DNA of 64,000 nt. Source: Dyella_B acidisoli (GTDB lineage: Bacteria > Pseudomonadota > Gammaproteobacteria > Xanthomonadales > Rhodanobacteraceae). The stretch lies in assembly GCF_049532895.1 (NCBI RefSeq), contig NZ_CP064031.1, positions 5,332,001-5,396,000 on the forward strand, given 5' to 3'. The translations under genes were made by a program, and so were the position numbers. The notes under the pieces were generated by a model. That model did not search any database and was not told the DNA's origin. It saw only the letters and a program-made list of their open reading frames with translations. Positions 43,007 through 52,900 of this stretch are shown here, piece after piece (the stretch's first letter is position 1; each line of letters opens with the position of its first letter).

Positions 43007-44914
43007 ATGAAGTCCCCAGCAAGCCCGCACGGTGCGATGGACACGTCCCCTCTCCCCTCCGGAGAGCACATTCTCTCCTTTCCCTTTCCCCAAGGGGAAA
43101 GGGGTAGGGGCCGCACTTGCGAAAGTGTGAGGCCAGTGCGTCCCTTCACCCCAACCCTCTCCCCGGAGGGGAGAGGGAGCCGCGCTGGGTGGCGTGCTCG
43201 CAAGAGCATGTTGTGCATCGCCATCGGCCTTTTGCTAGGTGTACCTGCTGTTGGCGCGTATGCGCAAGACACAGCACCTTCGACCAACGCCACCATCAAC
43301 CTGATTCGCCTGATGGTGAAGAAAGGATTGATCACGCAAGGCGAAGCCGACGGCTTGATCAAGCAAGCCAACGATGAAGCCGTACAGGCGCGCCAAGCAA
43401 CTGCCGCCACCGCTGCACCAACAGATGGCGCACAACCGGGCGACGTACGCGCGGTGTACGTTCCACAAAGTGTGCGCAACGAGATTCGCGAGCAGGTGAA
43501 GCAGGAAGTGATTGCGCAGGCCAAGTCCGAACACTGGGCCGAACCGAACGCGTTGCCGGAATGGTTGGATCGCATCAGTTGGTACGGCGACGTGCGTGTA
43601 CGCGACGAATCCTGGTACTACAGCCGCAAAAACTCGCCCGACTTCATCAACTACGCCGCGCTCAACCAGACCGGTCCGTATGACCTCAACACCATCACCC
43701 AGGGCGTGAACCCGCCGATCCTCAACTCCACCCAGAATCGCCTGAACATGCTGCGTTTGCAGGCGCATATCGGTATCAAGGTGAAGCTGGGCGATACCGT
43801 TACCGCGGGCGTGCGCATTGGCTCCGGTAACGACAACAATCCGGTATCCACCACGCAGACGCTGGGCGGTGGCCTGGTCAAGAAGAACCTGTGGCTGGAT
43901 CAGGCCTGGGTGCGCTGGCAGCCCAATCAGTATTACTCGGTTACGGCCGGCCGCATGCCTACGCCGTTCCTGCAGACCGATCTTATTTTCTCGCCCGAAC
44001 TCAATTTCGATGGCGTGGTTGGCCATGGCGAGTTCCCGTTCACCGATGACGTAAAAGGCTTCGTTACCGCAGGCGCGATTCCGATCCAGTACACCAGCAA
44101 CAACGCGCCTACGCAGGCTTTTGGTGATGCGAAATACGGTGTCGGCGACAAGTGGATGTGGGCCACGCAGTTGGGCTTCACATGGAAGTTGGCTGAGGAT
44201 GTGCAATGGAAAGCCGGGTTGGCCTACTACTTCTTCAACCGCATGCAAGGCCAGCTTTCCGCGCCATGCCAGGTCAATAACGGCCTTACCAACTACTGCA
44301 GCACGGATAACACCGCTCCCGATTACATGCAGTGGGGTAACACGGTATTCCTGCTACGCGACATCCTTCCTTATCCGGGCTCGCCGAACAACTATGCGCA
44401 GCCGCAGTTCGTGGGCTTGGCGTACAACTATCACATCGCCGACATGGTCAATAAGCTTGACTTCAAGGTGGGTGAAACGCCGATCGAGATTCAGGCGGAG
44501 TACGAGCGCAACATGGCCTACCACATGCGCAGTGCATTCGATCGCTATCCGAATGGCCTGGGCGTGCCGGTGAACAACTACCAAGGTAGCAGCAACGGAT
44601 CGAATGGTCCGTACAAGAGCGGCCCGGTGGGTTGGCTGTTGCGCGGCATCATCGGCACGCCGCAACCGATGGCATTGAACGAATGGAACATTGCCCTGGG
44701 CTACAAGTATCTTCAGCCCGACGCGATGCTCGATGGTCTCACCGACCAGAACTTCCACCTCGGCGGCACCAATGCCAAGGGTTTCATCCTTACTGCCGAC
44801 TACGGGATCGCGCCACGCACATGGTTGTCCGCGCGTTACTACGGCGCCAAGGTGGTGTACGGCCCGCCGTTCAACATCGACGTGGTGCAGTTCGAAATAA
44901 GCACGAAATTCTGA
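43007..44914 (+). CDS. Putative outer membrane porin, with repeat-derived N-terminal insertion
   Basis: 635 residues from ATG 43007 (GGAG at 42997). A signal-peptide core (SMLCIAIGLLLGVPAVGAYA) is preceded by about 65 residues, of which ~45 are translated from palindromic repeats (SPLPSGEH, FPFPQGERG, FTPTLSPEGRGSR). Either the leader is far longer than normal or translation actually starts at the ATG at 43208. The mature part starts with an amphipathic segment (INLIRLMVKKGLITQGEADGLIKQANDEA) and continues as a barrel (ISWYGDVRVRDESWY ... YYGAKVVYGPPFNIDVVQFEISTKF, final Phe typical of outer membrane proteins). It resembles the putative porins found beside pdt-type secretion loci. Substrate unknown; phosphate or phosphonate passage would fit the context but is inference. 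Confidence 0.8.
   Translation: MKSPASPHGAMDTSPLPSGEHILSFPFPQGERGRGRTCESVRPVRPFTPTLSPEGRGSRAGWRARKSMLCIAIGLLLGVPAVGAYAQDTAPSTNATINLIRLMVKKGLITQGEADGLIKQANDEAVQARQATAATAAPTDGAQPGDVRAVYVPQSVRNEIREQVKQEVIAQAKSEHWAEPNALPEWLDRISWYGDVRVRDESWYYSRKNSPDFINYAALNQTGPYDLNTITQGVNPPILNSTQNRLNMLRLQAHIGIKVKLGDTVTAGVRIGSGNDNNPVSTTQTLGGGLVKKNLWLDQAWVRWQPNQYYSVTAGRMPTPFLQTDLIFSPELNFDGVVGHGEFPFTDDVKGFVTAGAIPIQYTSNNAPTQAFGDAKYGVGDKWMWATQLGFTWKLAEDVQWKAGLAYYFFNRMQGQLSAPCQVNNGLTNYCSTDNTAPDYMQWGNTVFLLRDILPYPGSPNNYAQPQFVGLAYNYHIADMVNKLDFKVGETPIEIQAEYERNMAYHMRSAFDRYPNGLGVPVNNYQGSSNGSNGPYKSGPVGWLLRGIIGTPQPMALNEWNIALGYKYLQPDAMLDGLTDQNFHLGGTNAKGFILTADYGIAPRTWLSARYYGAKVVYGPPFNIDVVQFEISTKF
43046..43178. repeat. Palindromic element doublet inside the porin reading frame
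   Basis: A partial stem (43046-43066), a full element with tail (CCTTTCCCC/GGGGAAAGG, TAGGGG), then a mirror-image copy (CCCTTCACCCC, CCCTCTCCCC/GGGGAGAGGG). Inserted between the start codon and the signal peptide core, in frame. Confidence 0.85.
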
Positions 44915-44922
44915 GGTGAACG

Positions 44923-45543
44923 ATGAAACGCGCAGCGATCGCCATCTTGCTCTATCTCGCGTTGATCACGAGTCTGCATGCACAAACGTTGGAGCAGCAA
45001 CTGCGCTCGCAGCTCGCCGATGCGCGCAGCCAGTTGCAGGACCTTCAAGGTCAGCAGGCGCAATGGCAGGCGGAGAAAACCAAGCTTGAACAGGAGCGCG
45101 ACGCGGCGCGCAAGGAGGCGGATGCTGCCAAGGCCGAATTAGGCAAGCATCGCTCTGCTTCAACGCAGGACACGGCGGCCCTGGCTTCCGAACGCGCTGC
45201 CCGCGAACAGGCCGAGTCAGAAGTACAGCGCCTGCAAAAAACGGTGGCTGACGCCAACGCCAACGAGCACACGCAGGAACAACATGGCAATGATCTTGCC
45301 GGGCAGCTGCACGAAGCACAGACGCAGGTCGCCACCTGCACCGCCAAGAATCAGCAGCTCTATCAGATCGGCAACGAGATACTGGATGCATATAGTCATA
45401 TGAGCATTGGCCGCGTGATCGCCAGCCGTCAGCCGTTCGCAGCCTCGGAGCGGGCGAAGCTGGAAAATGCGGCGCAGGCGTATGGCGATCGTCTGTATGA
45501 GCAGCGGTACGATCCGCGCGCCACACCGTCCAAGAAGCCATAA
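44923..45543 (+). CDS. Secreted coiled-coil protein of the TPS locus
   Basis: 206 residues. Signal peptide (hydrophobic AAIAILLYLALITSLHA) followed by ~115 residues of heptad-rich coiled coil (LEQQLRSQLADARSQLQDL ... LASERAAREQAESEVQRLQKTVADA), then a Cys (QVATCTAKNQQLYQIGNEIL) and a short C-terminal region (ASERAKLENAAQAYGDRLYEQ). It begins eight bases after the porin stop. Probably periplasmic; it might act as a scaffold or a holding chaperone along with the Skp-like protein. No named family is recognised. Confidence 0.8.
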   Translation: MKRAAIAILLYLALITSLHAQTLEQQLRSQLADARSQLQDLQGQQAQWQAEKTKLEQERDAARKEADAAKAELGKHRSASTQDTAALASERAAREQAESEVQRLQKTVADANANEHTQEQHGNDLAGQLHEAQTQVATCTAKNQQLYQIGNEILDAYSHMSIGRVIASRQPFAASERAKLENAAQAYGDRLYEQRYDPRATPSKKP

Positions 45544-45549
45544 CTTTTA

Positions 45550-45704
45550 TTCCCTCTCCCCTTTGGGGAGAGGGTTAGGGTGAGGGGGCAAGGCTTGCCG
45601 GAAACTTCTATCGAAGCGGCCTGAGATTTTTGTGGTCTGGCATGAACGGGCATGAGGCAAGATTGGCCCCTCACCCCGGCCCTCTACCCGAAGGGGGAGG
45701 GAGT
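45550..45704. repeat. Palindromic element doublet, tail-to-tail
   Basis: CCCTCTCCCC/GGGGAGAGGG plus tail AGGGTGAGGGGG, about 70 bases, then the mirror copy (CCCCTCACCCC, CCCTCTACCC/GGGGGAGGG). Between the coiled-coil and OmpH-like genes. Confidence 0.85.
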
Positions 45705-45776
45705 GTTGCCAACTTGCTGCAATCAATGCGCAATTGGCGTAGCTTGAAGTCTTTTCCACCACTGAAGGACTCCATT

Positions 45777-46397
45777 ATGCGCATTGATCGCACGCCGTTA
45801 GCTCTAGCCGCCCTTGTTCTGGCCATCGTTCCGGGTACCGCCGCGTTGGCCCAGTCCAGCGATACCAACCCGCCGCTCGGCGGTCCCGTGGTATCCGGCG
45901 TCTGCCTGCTGTCGCGTGAAGCGATCTTCGCCAACGCCAAGGTCGGCAAGGCCGCGTCCGCGCGCCTGAAGCAACTTGCCGATCAGGCACAGAGCGAGAT
46001 CGATACGGAGCGCAAGCCGATCGACGCCGACGTCCAGGCTTACCGCGCGCAGGCGGCTTCGCTTTCTGCCGATCAACGCCAAACGCGCGAACAAGCGCTT
46101 TCTCAGCGCATGCAGAAAGTGCAGACGGACCAGAATCAGCGTGCCCGGCAGTTGGAAGCCACGCGCGTCAAGGCGATGGGGCAGATTGCGCAGTATGCGC
46201 AGCCGGTGATTACCGACACCTATCGCAGCAAGAGCTGCGGCCTGCTGCTGGACCGCAACGCGGTGCTGGGCGGCAACATGGGTAACGATCTCACGCCACT
46301 GGTCGTGCAAGGGCTGGATGCCAAGATCTCGACTATTTCATTCAATCTGGAACCGGTTCCTGCCGGCGGCGGCGCATCGGGCGGCACGCAGCAGTGA
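45777..46397 (+). CDS. OmpH/Skp-like periplasmic chaperone
   Basis: 206 residues from ATG 45777. Signal peptide (LALAALVLAIVPGTAALA), then the Skp pattern: a short strand (GVCLLSREAIFANAKVGKAASARLKQLADQAQSEIDTERKPID), a long helical hairpin (LSADQRQTREQALSQRMQKVQTDQNQRARQLEATRVKA) and a C-terminal strand region with a Cys (TYRSKSCGLLLDRNAVLGGNM). Skp proteins hold unfolded outer membrane or secreted proteins in the periplasm. Located between the coiled-coil gene and tpsA, it is a plausible dedicated holdase for the very large TpsA passenger, TpsB or the porin. Confidence 0.87.
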   Translation: MRIDRTPLALAALVLAIVPGTAALAQSSDTNPPLGGPVVSGVCLLSREAIFANAKVGKAASARLKQLADQAQSEIDTERKPIDADVQAYRAQAASLSADQRQTREQALSQRMQKVQTDQNQRARQLEATRVKAMGQIAQYAQPVITDTYRSKSCGLLLDRNAVLGGNMGNDLTPLVVQGLDAKISTISFNLEPVPAGGGASGGTQQ

Positions 46398-46412
46398 TTA
46401 GGCAATGAAGTC

Positions 46413-46781
46413 ATGCGCGCGATGCAATCGCCAATAGTGTTGCTGGGTACGTGGTGCCTGGCATCTGCAGCCGTGATGGTGCAGGCGATGGCGTGCGCGC
46501 AAACGACTTCGCCTTCTTGCGTCGACGTCAGCGTCAATGATCGGCCGGCATTGTCATATGCCTGCTTGAATCAGCGTCTGGCGTCGACCACTCATTTGGC
46601 ATCAGAACCACAGGTTCAGCTCGACGCTGTGGCGCACGCGCCCAGCAATCAGCAAGTCGGGCAATTCAACTTTTCGGCATTCAGTCATCAAATGGGCAAC
46701 AGTCTGGGCAAGTCGGTGATACCGCAGCGCCCAGCGCCGCCAGCTGCGCCACCATTGCTGGGTGTGCCCATCCACCCGTAG
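46413..46781 (+). CDS. Small secreted protein of the TPS locus, function unknown
   Basis: 122 residues with a signal peptide (SPIVLLGTWCLASAAVMVQAMACA). The mature part has a Cys pair (SCVDVSVNDRPALSYACLNQRL) and a low-complexity Pro-rich end (RPAPPAAPPLLGVPIHP). I do not recognise a domain. It sits 15 bases after the Skp-like gene, likely in the same transcript, and is followed at once by a REP doublet and then the tpsA promoter, so it may be the last gene of the first transcription unit. Confidence 0.7.
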   Translation: MRAMQSPIVLLGTWCLASAAVMVQAMACAQTTSPSCVDVSVNDRPALSYACLNQRLASTTHLASEPQVQLDAVAHAPSNQQVGQFNFSAFSHQMGNSLGKSVIPQRPAPPAAPPLLGVPIHP

Positions 46782-46783
46782 TC

Positions 46784-46858
46784 CGTAAGTTGGGGTGCAC
46801 ACCCCAACATCACCATGCCCGATACATAAGGATGTTGGGGTTTGCACCCCAGCCTACG
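46784..46858. repeat. GTAG-type REP doublet
   Basis: CGTAAGTTGGGGTGC at the left (GTAA variant foot) and its mirror ending CCTACG at the right. It separates the upstream gene run from the tpsA promoter and may act as a 3'-end stabiliser. Confidence 0.75.
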
Positions 46859-46916
46859 GAAAACATTTCCTTCGCGTGAAGACCCCGCGACATTCCCCAT
46901 GAAATTTTGATGACAC

Positions 46917-46946
46917 GGTTCAGTCCGTCATCCACGCAGCGGTCTA
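46917..46946 (+). promoter_or_regulatory. ECF-type promoter of tpsA
   Basis: -35 GGTTCA (46917-46922), 17-base spacer, -10 CGGTCTA (46940-46946). It is the same as the tpsB element at 37994 including TGACA before and GTCC after the -35. The tpsA start lies about 37 bases downstream of the expected transcription start. Confidence 0.78.
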
Positions 46947-46989
46947 CTTAACCGAAGGCCAGGCGAAAAACGTTCAGGGGAAGAGCTTC

Positions 46990-49900
46990 GTGATCACACC
47001 GGTCGGTTCAGGCAAACGTTCCCGTTCCATGCGTGCAACTGCGGCCAGACATCCCCTGGCCTATGCCATTGCCTCTGTACTGGCGATGGCCGCTATGCCG
47101 ACGCATGCCGGCGGCCCGCAGGCACTAAGTTCAGCGTGGCTGTCGCAGCAGGCAGCGAATCGTCCCGCTACACAGGCCACCGGTGGAAATTCATCGGCGC
47201 TTACCGGTGTTGCCGCTCAGACGCCGCAGCAGTTATTGCAGCAACAACAAGTACAGCAGTCGCTCGCCAACTTAAATCGCGCGGCACAAGCTGTTGCTGC
47301 GCAGATCGCCGCACAGCAATCGGCACAGCAAGCTGCGCAACAACAGACATCGCCAGTACCGAATGGCCTTACATCGGGTGGCCTGGTTGTCGCGTCGGGT
47401 GTCTCCAGCAATCCATCGCTATGGCAGAACGCAAACCTGCCTACGCAAACCACGTCGAACGGACAGACCACCGTCCAAGTGAAGCAGACCGCACAAAAAG
47501 CCATCCTCACTTGGAACAGTTTCAACGTCGGTCGCAACACCACGCTGTACTTCAATCAAAGCGGCGGCAATCAGACCAACGGCAGCAACAACAATTGGAT
47601 CGCGCTCAATCGCGTCATTGATCCAAGCGGCGTGCCCAGTCAGATCTTCGGCCAAATCAAGGCCGAAGGCACGGTGTATCTGCTCAATCACAACGGCATC
47701 TTGTTCGGCGCGGGTAGCCAAGTGAATACGCAGTCGCTGATGGCCAGTTCGCTGGATCTTTTCAGTAGCGATGTGAATGCAAGCAATAGCGCGTTCCTTA
47801 GCGGCGGCATTGCCTCCGGCAGCGCCAATTTGCCGGTCTTAGTCAACGGCGCGTTTACCGATGGCAAGAATCACGATGTGGTGGTGCAGAGCGGTGCCTC
47901 CATCGTTGGCGGCACGCAAGGCTTCGTGCTGCTGGCCGCACCCAATGTCGCCAACGCCGGCAGAATCGTGGATGACCAGGGGCAGGTGATCCTGGCGGCG
48001 AGCACGCAAATCGACAACGCAAGTGCAGGCTCTGCCACGCAGCCGTTGTCGGTGGTGAATGCGGGAGTCGGCGGCACCGCCGCCAATACGGGCTTGCTGC
48101 AATCGCGCCGGGGCGAAGTGGAGATGGATGGCTACAACGTCACACAAGATGGCGTGGCCCTGGCCTCAACCAGCATCAGTTATCCGGGCAGCATCGTTCT
48201 GAATGCGCAGGATGGATGGATCGGCGGCACAAACTATGGACGCGGTGGCATTCTGGTGCTCGGCCCCGATTCCGTTACCACCGTGCTGCCGGAAGAGGAT
48301 GGTGCGACCACCACATCCACCGCCGCAGCTACTGCAGCTTTCGAGACCAGTAGCCTCATTCTCAGTGGCGAAACCGTCAACTTCCAGTTCGGCTCGTTGC
48401 TGGAAGCGCCCAACGCCAATCTCAGCATCAATGCTTATTTCAGTAATTACAGCACTAATGTCTACACCAATCCGCTGGCCGGCCGCCTTTACGTCGACAA
48501 CGGCGCAGTGATCGATGTTTCGGGCCTGGCCGACGTTGGGCTTCCCATATCAGTCTTACTGGTGACGATTCCGCGCATCGGCCAGAACGAACTGGCGAAT
48601 TCGCCGCTGTTGCGCAACAGCTTTCTGTATAGGCAGAAGAATGTAGTGGTCGACAGCACCCAAAGCGGTGTTATGGCCAATGGCCTCGCATGGGTGGGTA
48701 GCCCCATCCTCAATGTTTCCGGTTATGTAGATGATGTGCCGCGCACCATCGATCAGATGATGACCAACGGCGGCAGCATCAATCTCAACGGCAATCAGGT
48801 CATCGTGCGTAGCGGTGCGCAACTGAATCTGGGTGGTGGCTATATCGCCTACCAACCTGGCTGGATCACCACACCCAACTTGATGGCTTCCAACGGCCGT
48901 ATCTACAACATCGCCGATGCCGACCCCAACGTTACTTATGTCGGCTTTGCAGGCGATTACGAGGTGGTCGACAACCGCTGGGGCGTCACCACCAATTACA
49001 GCAATCCGTTGCTAGCCGGCACTACGCGTTGGGACAGTGGTTTTGCCGTTGGCGGCAATGCCGGCACGCTCAACATCGCCACAGGCCAGGCCCTGGTGCT
49101 GGATGGTCAGATCAACGCGCAAGCGTTTGCCGGTCGCAACCAGGTGACGCAGGGCACTCAACCTAATGGCGGCACGCTGGATATCAGCGTGAGCGGTGCG
49201 GCGAACGCGGCGGGCATGTCGCTTGCACCCAGCATCTTGTTGCAACAATCGGTATCGCCACTCGAACAGCTTGACCCCAGTTTCCAGGCCGATACGACTT
49301 GGTCTAGCGTGCTCAATGCCAACGATCCCACCGGCACCAGCCCATATGATCTGTCGCGCTGGGTGCCGGTTTCGACCAACCTGGTGCAGCAAGGTGGGTT
49401 CAGTGCGGTCAACATGAGTTCCACTCTGCCGAATGGTGGCGAGATTCTAGAGCAAGCCGGCGCTGTGCTCGGTGTGAAGCCCGGCGGTTCGATCCAGCTT
49501 ACGGCAAACGCCATCAATATCTTCGGTGAACTCAGCGCGCCGTCCGGTGCGATTACCTTGACGGCATCAGGCGATGGTGATTTTCCCGACCCGACCAGTC
49601 TGACGGGGGCTGTGCAGCACGAAAACATCACCATCCATAGCGGCGCGGTGTTGAGCACGCGCGGATTGTGGGTAAACGACGCTGGTGCTTCCGCAGACAA
49701 TTACATCGGCGATCGCTACATCAATGGCGGAACCATTAGCTTGATTGCAAATCAGGCTAGCGTTCAGGGTTACAGCGGTGCGACGACTGATGAAACGGGT
49801 TCGATCGTATTGCAATCCGGCAGCTTGCTGGATGCATCGAGCGGCGGCTACGTCAACAGCAACGGGCAGTTGCAATTGAGTAATGGGATACCGAATGGCA

Positions 49901-52900
49901 GCGGAGGCAGCATAAGCCTGATCGACTATGCGAATCAGGGCTTGTTTACATTCAGTAACCGAAATCAGATCGCGCCTTCTGCCCTCGGACAGGGCAAGCT
50001 TGTGCTGGATGGTAGCTTGCGTGCGTACGGCTTCAGTGGTGGCGGTACGCTTACCTTGCAGGCGATCGACATCCAGATTGGCGGCAGCGCAAGTGATCTG
50101 GCGTTGAACAATGGCTTGTACTTGTCGCCCTCTTTCTTCGCGGGCCAAGGTTTTGACAATTACGCGCTTACTTCATTCACGGACGCCAATATTGCGCCAG
50201 GCGCGGTCGTGCAGATCAGCCGTGACAATTTGCTTCCGAATGTCACTGCACTCTTGGATGCACCTACAGGCACAGACATCTATGGTGAGAGTCCGCTAAC
50301 CAGTAGCGCCTATGCAAGCGTGGGACAGCTGGCGCCTTACCTGCGTTATATCTCCCGTGGTGCGAATGGTCCCGGCTTCTCATTGAGTGCTGGCCTGTAC
50401 CTGGGGTGGCCCGCAAACCCGTTAGCTCCTGCAGTGGGTCCGACAACGTATCCCGGCGTCACGGGCTCCTTGACGTTGGGCACGGGAGCGGCGATTACTG
50501 CCGACGCAGGCGCCAACATCACGCTGGCAGGCACGCAGTCCACCATCGTAGACGGCACGATTGATGCGCCTGGCGGGACCATCAGTGTCACCACTACGCC
50601 TGTGAATGCCGTCGCCATCCCCAGCGTGCCGGAGGTGTGGCTTGGTTCTCAGGCGGTTCTGAATGCCGCCGGTGTGTCCCTGGTCAATCCTTTGGCGGCG
50701 GCGGTGCCTGGCGAGAGCCTGAGCCAAGGCCTGACTACGCGCTATAACCCGCGCACCGGCGTGGTGTTGAACGGCGGCAGCGTGAGCCTGACTTCTGCCG
50801 AAGGCTATGTGCTTACCGAGCAGGGCAGCATGATCGATGTATCGGGCAGCTCCGATGTGTACGACTTGCCTAAGACAAATGGCGTGCTCGACGGTACCGA
50901 AACTGGCTATACGCTTACCCCGGTATGGAGCGACGCTGGCTCCATCGTGCTGGGCGCAGCAGCAGGCCTGTACGCGGACGGCAGTCTGTTGGCGCAGGCG
51001 GGTAGCTCACAGGGTGAAGGCGGTAGTTTGCAAATCACGGGCATGAGTCCGGCCAACAATGTTTATGCCCCCAAGTCCACCGCCATCGTATTGCAGCAAT
51101 CCGGCCTGCTGCTGCCGAGCTCCAGCCTGCAGCCGGGAAGTAACTCGGCGGCAAACAGTGCTACGGGCGTACTGTATTTCGCGCTGGATCGACTGAATGG
51201 CTCGGGCATCACTAGCCTTGTCCTTGGTCCCGATGTTTCGATCAGCAGTGCTATCAATACCAACAACAACTACAACCCTTTACCGATCGGCTTTGCCGGC
51301 AATATCAATCTTTCATTAGGCAAGCGCTTCGCGGCGTATGCAAACACGTTTACGGCTTTGCCCGCCGGCAGCAAAGACCTGTCCAACGTCAGCACTATCG
51401 CCTACAACATGGGTGATGGCACGGTGCAGATAAGCGCACCCTATGTGGAGATCACTGGGGGCGTGGGTTATGCGACGGGGCAAGGGAGCCCGGTAGCTGG
51501 TAGCGGCGCGCTGAATATCAACGCTGATTTCATGGACCTTGGCGGCTTGATCAATCTGCAGGGTTGGGCCAGCACCAGCTTCACCGCCAGCAACGCCATC
51601 CGTTTCTACGAACCAACAGACCTCGAGTATGGCAGCAGCGGCAGCATGACCCCTGGGCTGCTGTTCAGCACCGGCAATATCACGCTGCAGGCGACCGAGC
51701 TCTACCCAGTCACCAACTATTACTTCGCGATCGATGCCAATCCTTCGGGTCTGAAGAACGCCCAAGGCCAGGCGCTCAGCACCACGCTCACAATCCTGGG
51801 CAATGGCAACGCCAGCGCGCCGTTGTCGGCGGGCGGGGGCCTGTTGCTGGATGCCGACAATATCGTGCAGGACGGCTCGGTGTGGGTGCCTTCCGGCGAT
51901 CTCATCATCGGTGTGCAGAACCCCAGCGCCACGGCGAGCGCTTTCGGCCTCAGCGGTGTGGGTGCCGCTTTGAATTTGGTCACTACGCAAAGCGCCACGC
52001 TCGGCACCGGCAGTCTTACCTCAGTTTCGCTAGACGGCGAAACGGTTCCCTATGGCAGCACGACTGATGGCCTGGAATGGAACTATGCCGGCGCTCCTTA
52101 TTCGAGCTTTGCCGTTTCGCCTCTGACCGCGCCACCGTCCAAGTCCATCACCATAGCTGGAAATAACGTGTCGCTGGACAGCGGCGCCACTATCGATATC
52201 CGCGGCGGCGGCACCTTGCAGGCATCGGAATGGGTGCCTGGCACGGGTGGCACTGTCAACGTGCTTACTCAATACGAAACCAGTTACGCCAACAGCACCA
52301 CGGGCACGCAGGTACCGCAGTACACCGATGGCCGTGCTATTTACGCCATCCTGCCCGGTTATACCGCGCCGGTCAGCGCGCAGGATGCGGCTATGACCAG
52401 CGCTGCGGGCGCCGGGGCTGGCCCGGGCCTGGGTCAATCGATCTATCTATCCGGCGTCGCCGGCCTGCCTGCTGGTTACTACACCTTGCTGCCGGCTGGC
52501 TACGCGACTCTGCCAGGTGCCTATCGCGTGGTGCAGGACACCAGCTCGCAGAACATCGCACTTGGGCAAAACGCTGTGCTGCCCGATGGCACGCTCAGCA
52601 TCACGGGTTATTTTGCCAACGCCCTCGATGGTGCGCACCAATCCACCACCACCACCTTCCTGGTGCAGTCGGCCCCGGTCTGGCAGCAGTATTCGCAGGA
52701 CCGGTTCACCAACGCGGACAGCTATTTCACGGCCCAGGCCACCAGCAATGGTACGGTCGCGCCCTTGTTGCCTGCCGATGGCGGCCATCTGGTGCTGAGT
52801 GCCACTCAGCAATTGCAATTAGGCGCCAGTTTGGACAACGCGCCTGCCACCGGTGGACGCCCTGGTCTGGTGGATATCGCGGCGCAAGCGATCCAGGTAG

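Noticed and set aside
45630..45776. Upstream extension of the OmpH-like frame
   Set aside because: The extension is translated from a palindromic repeat and lies before a clear signal peptide start at 45777.
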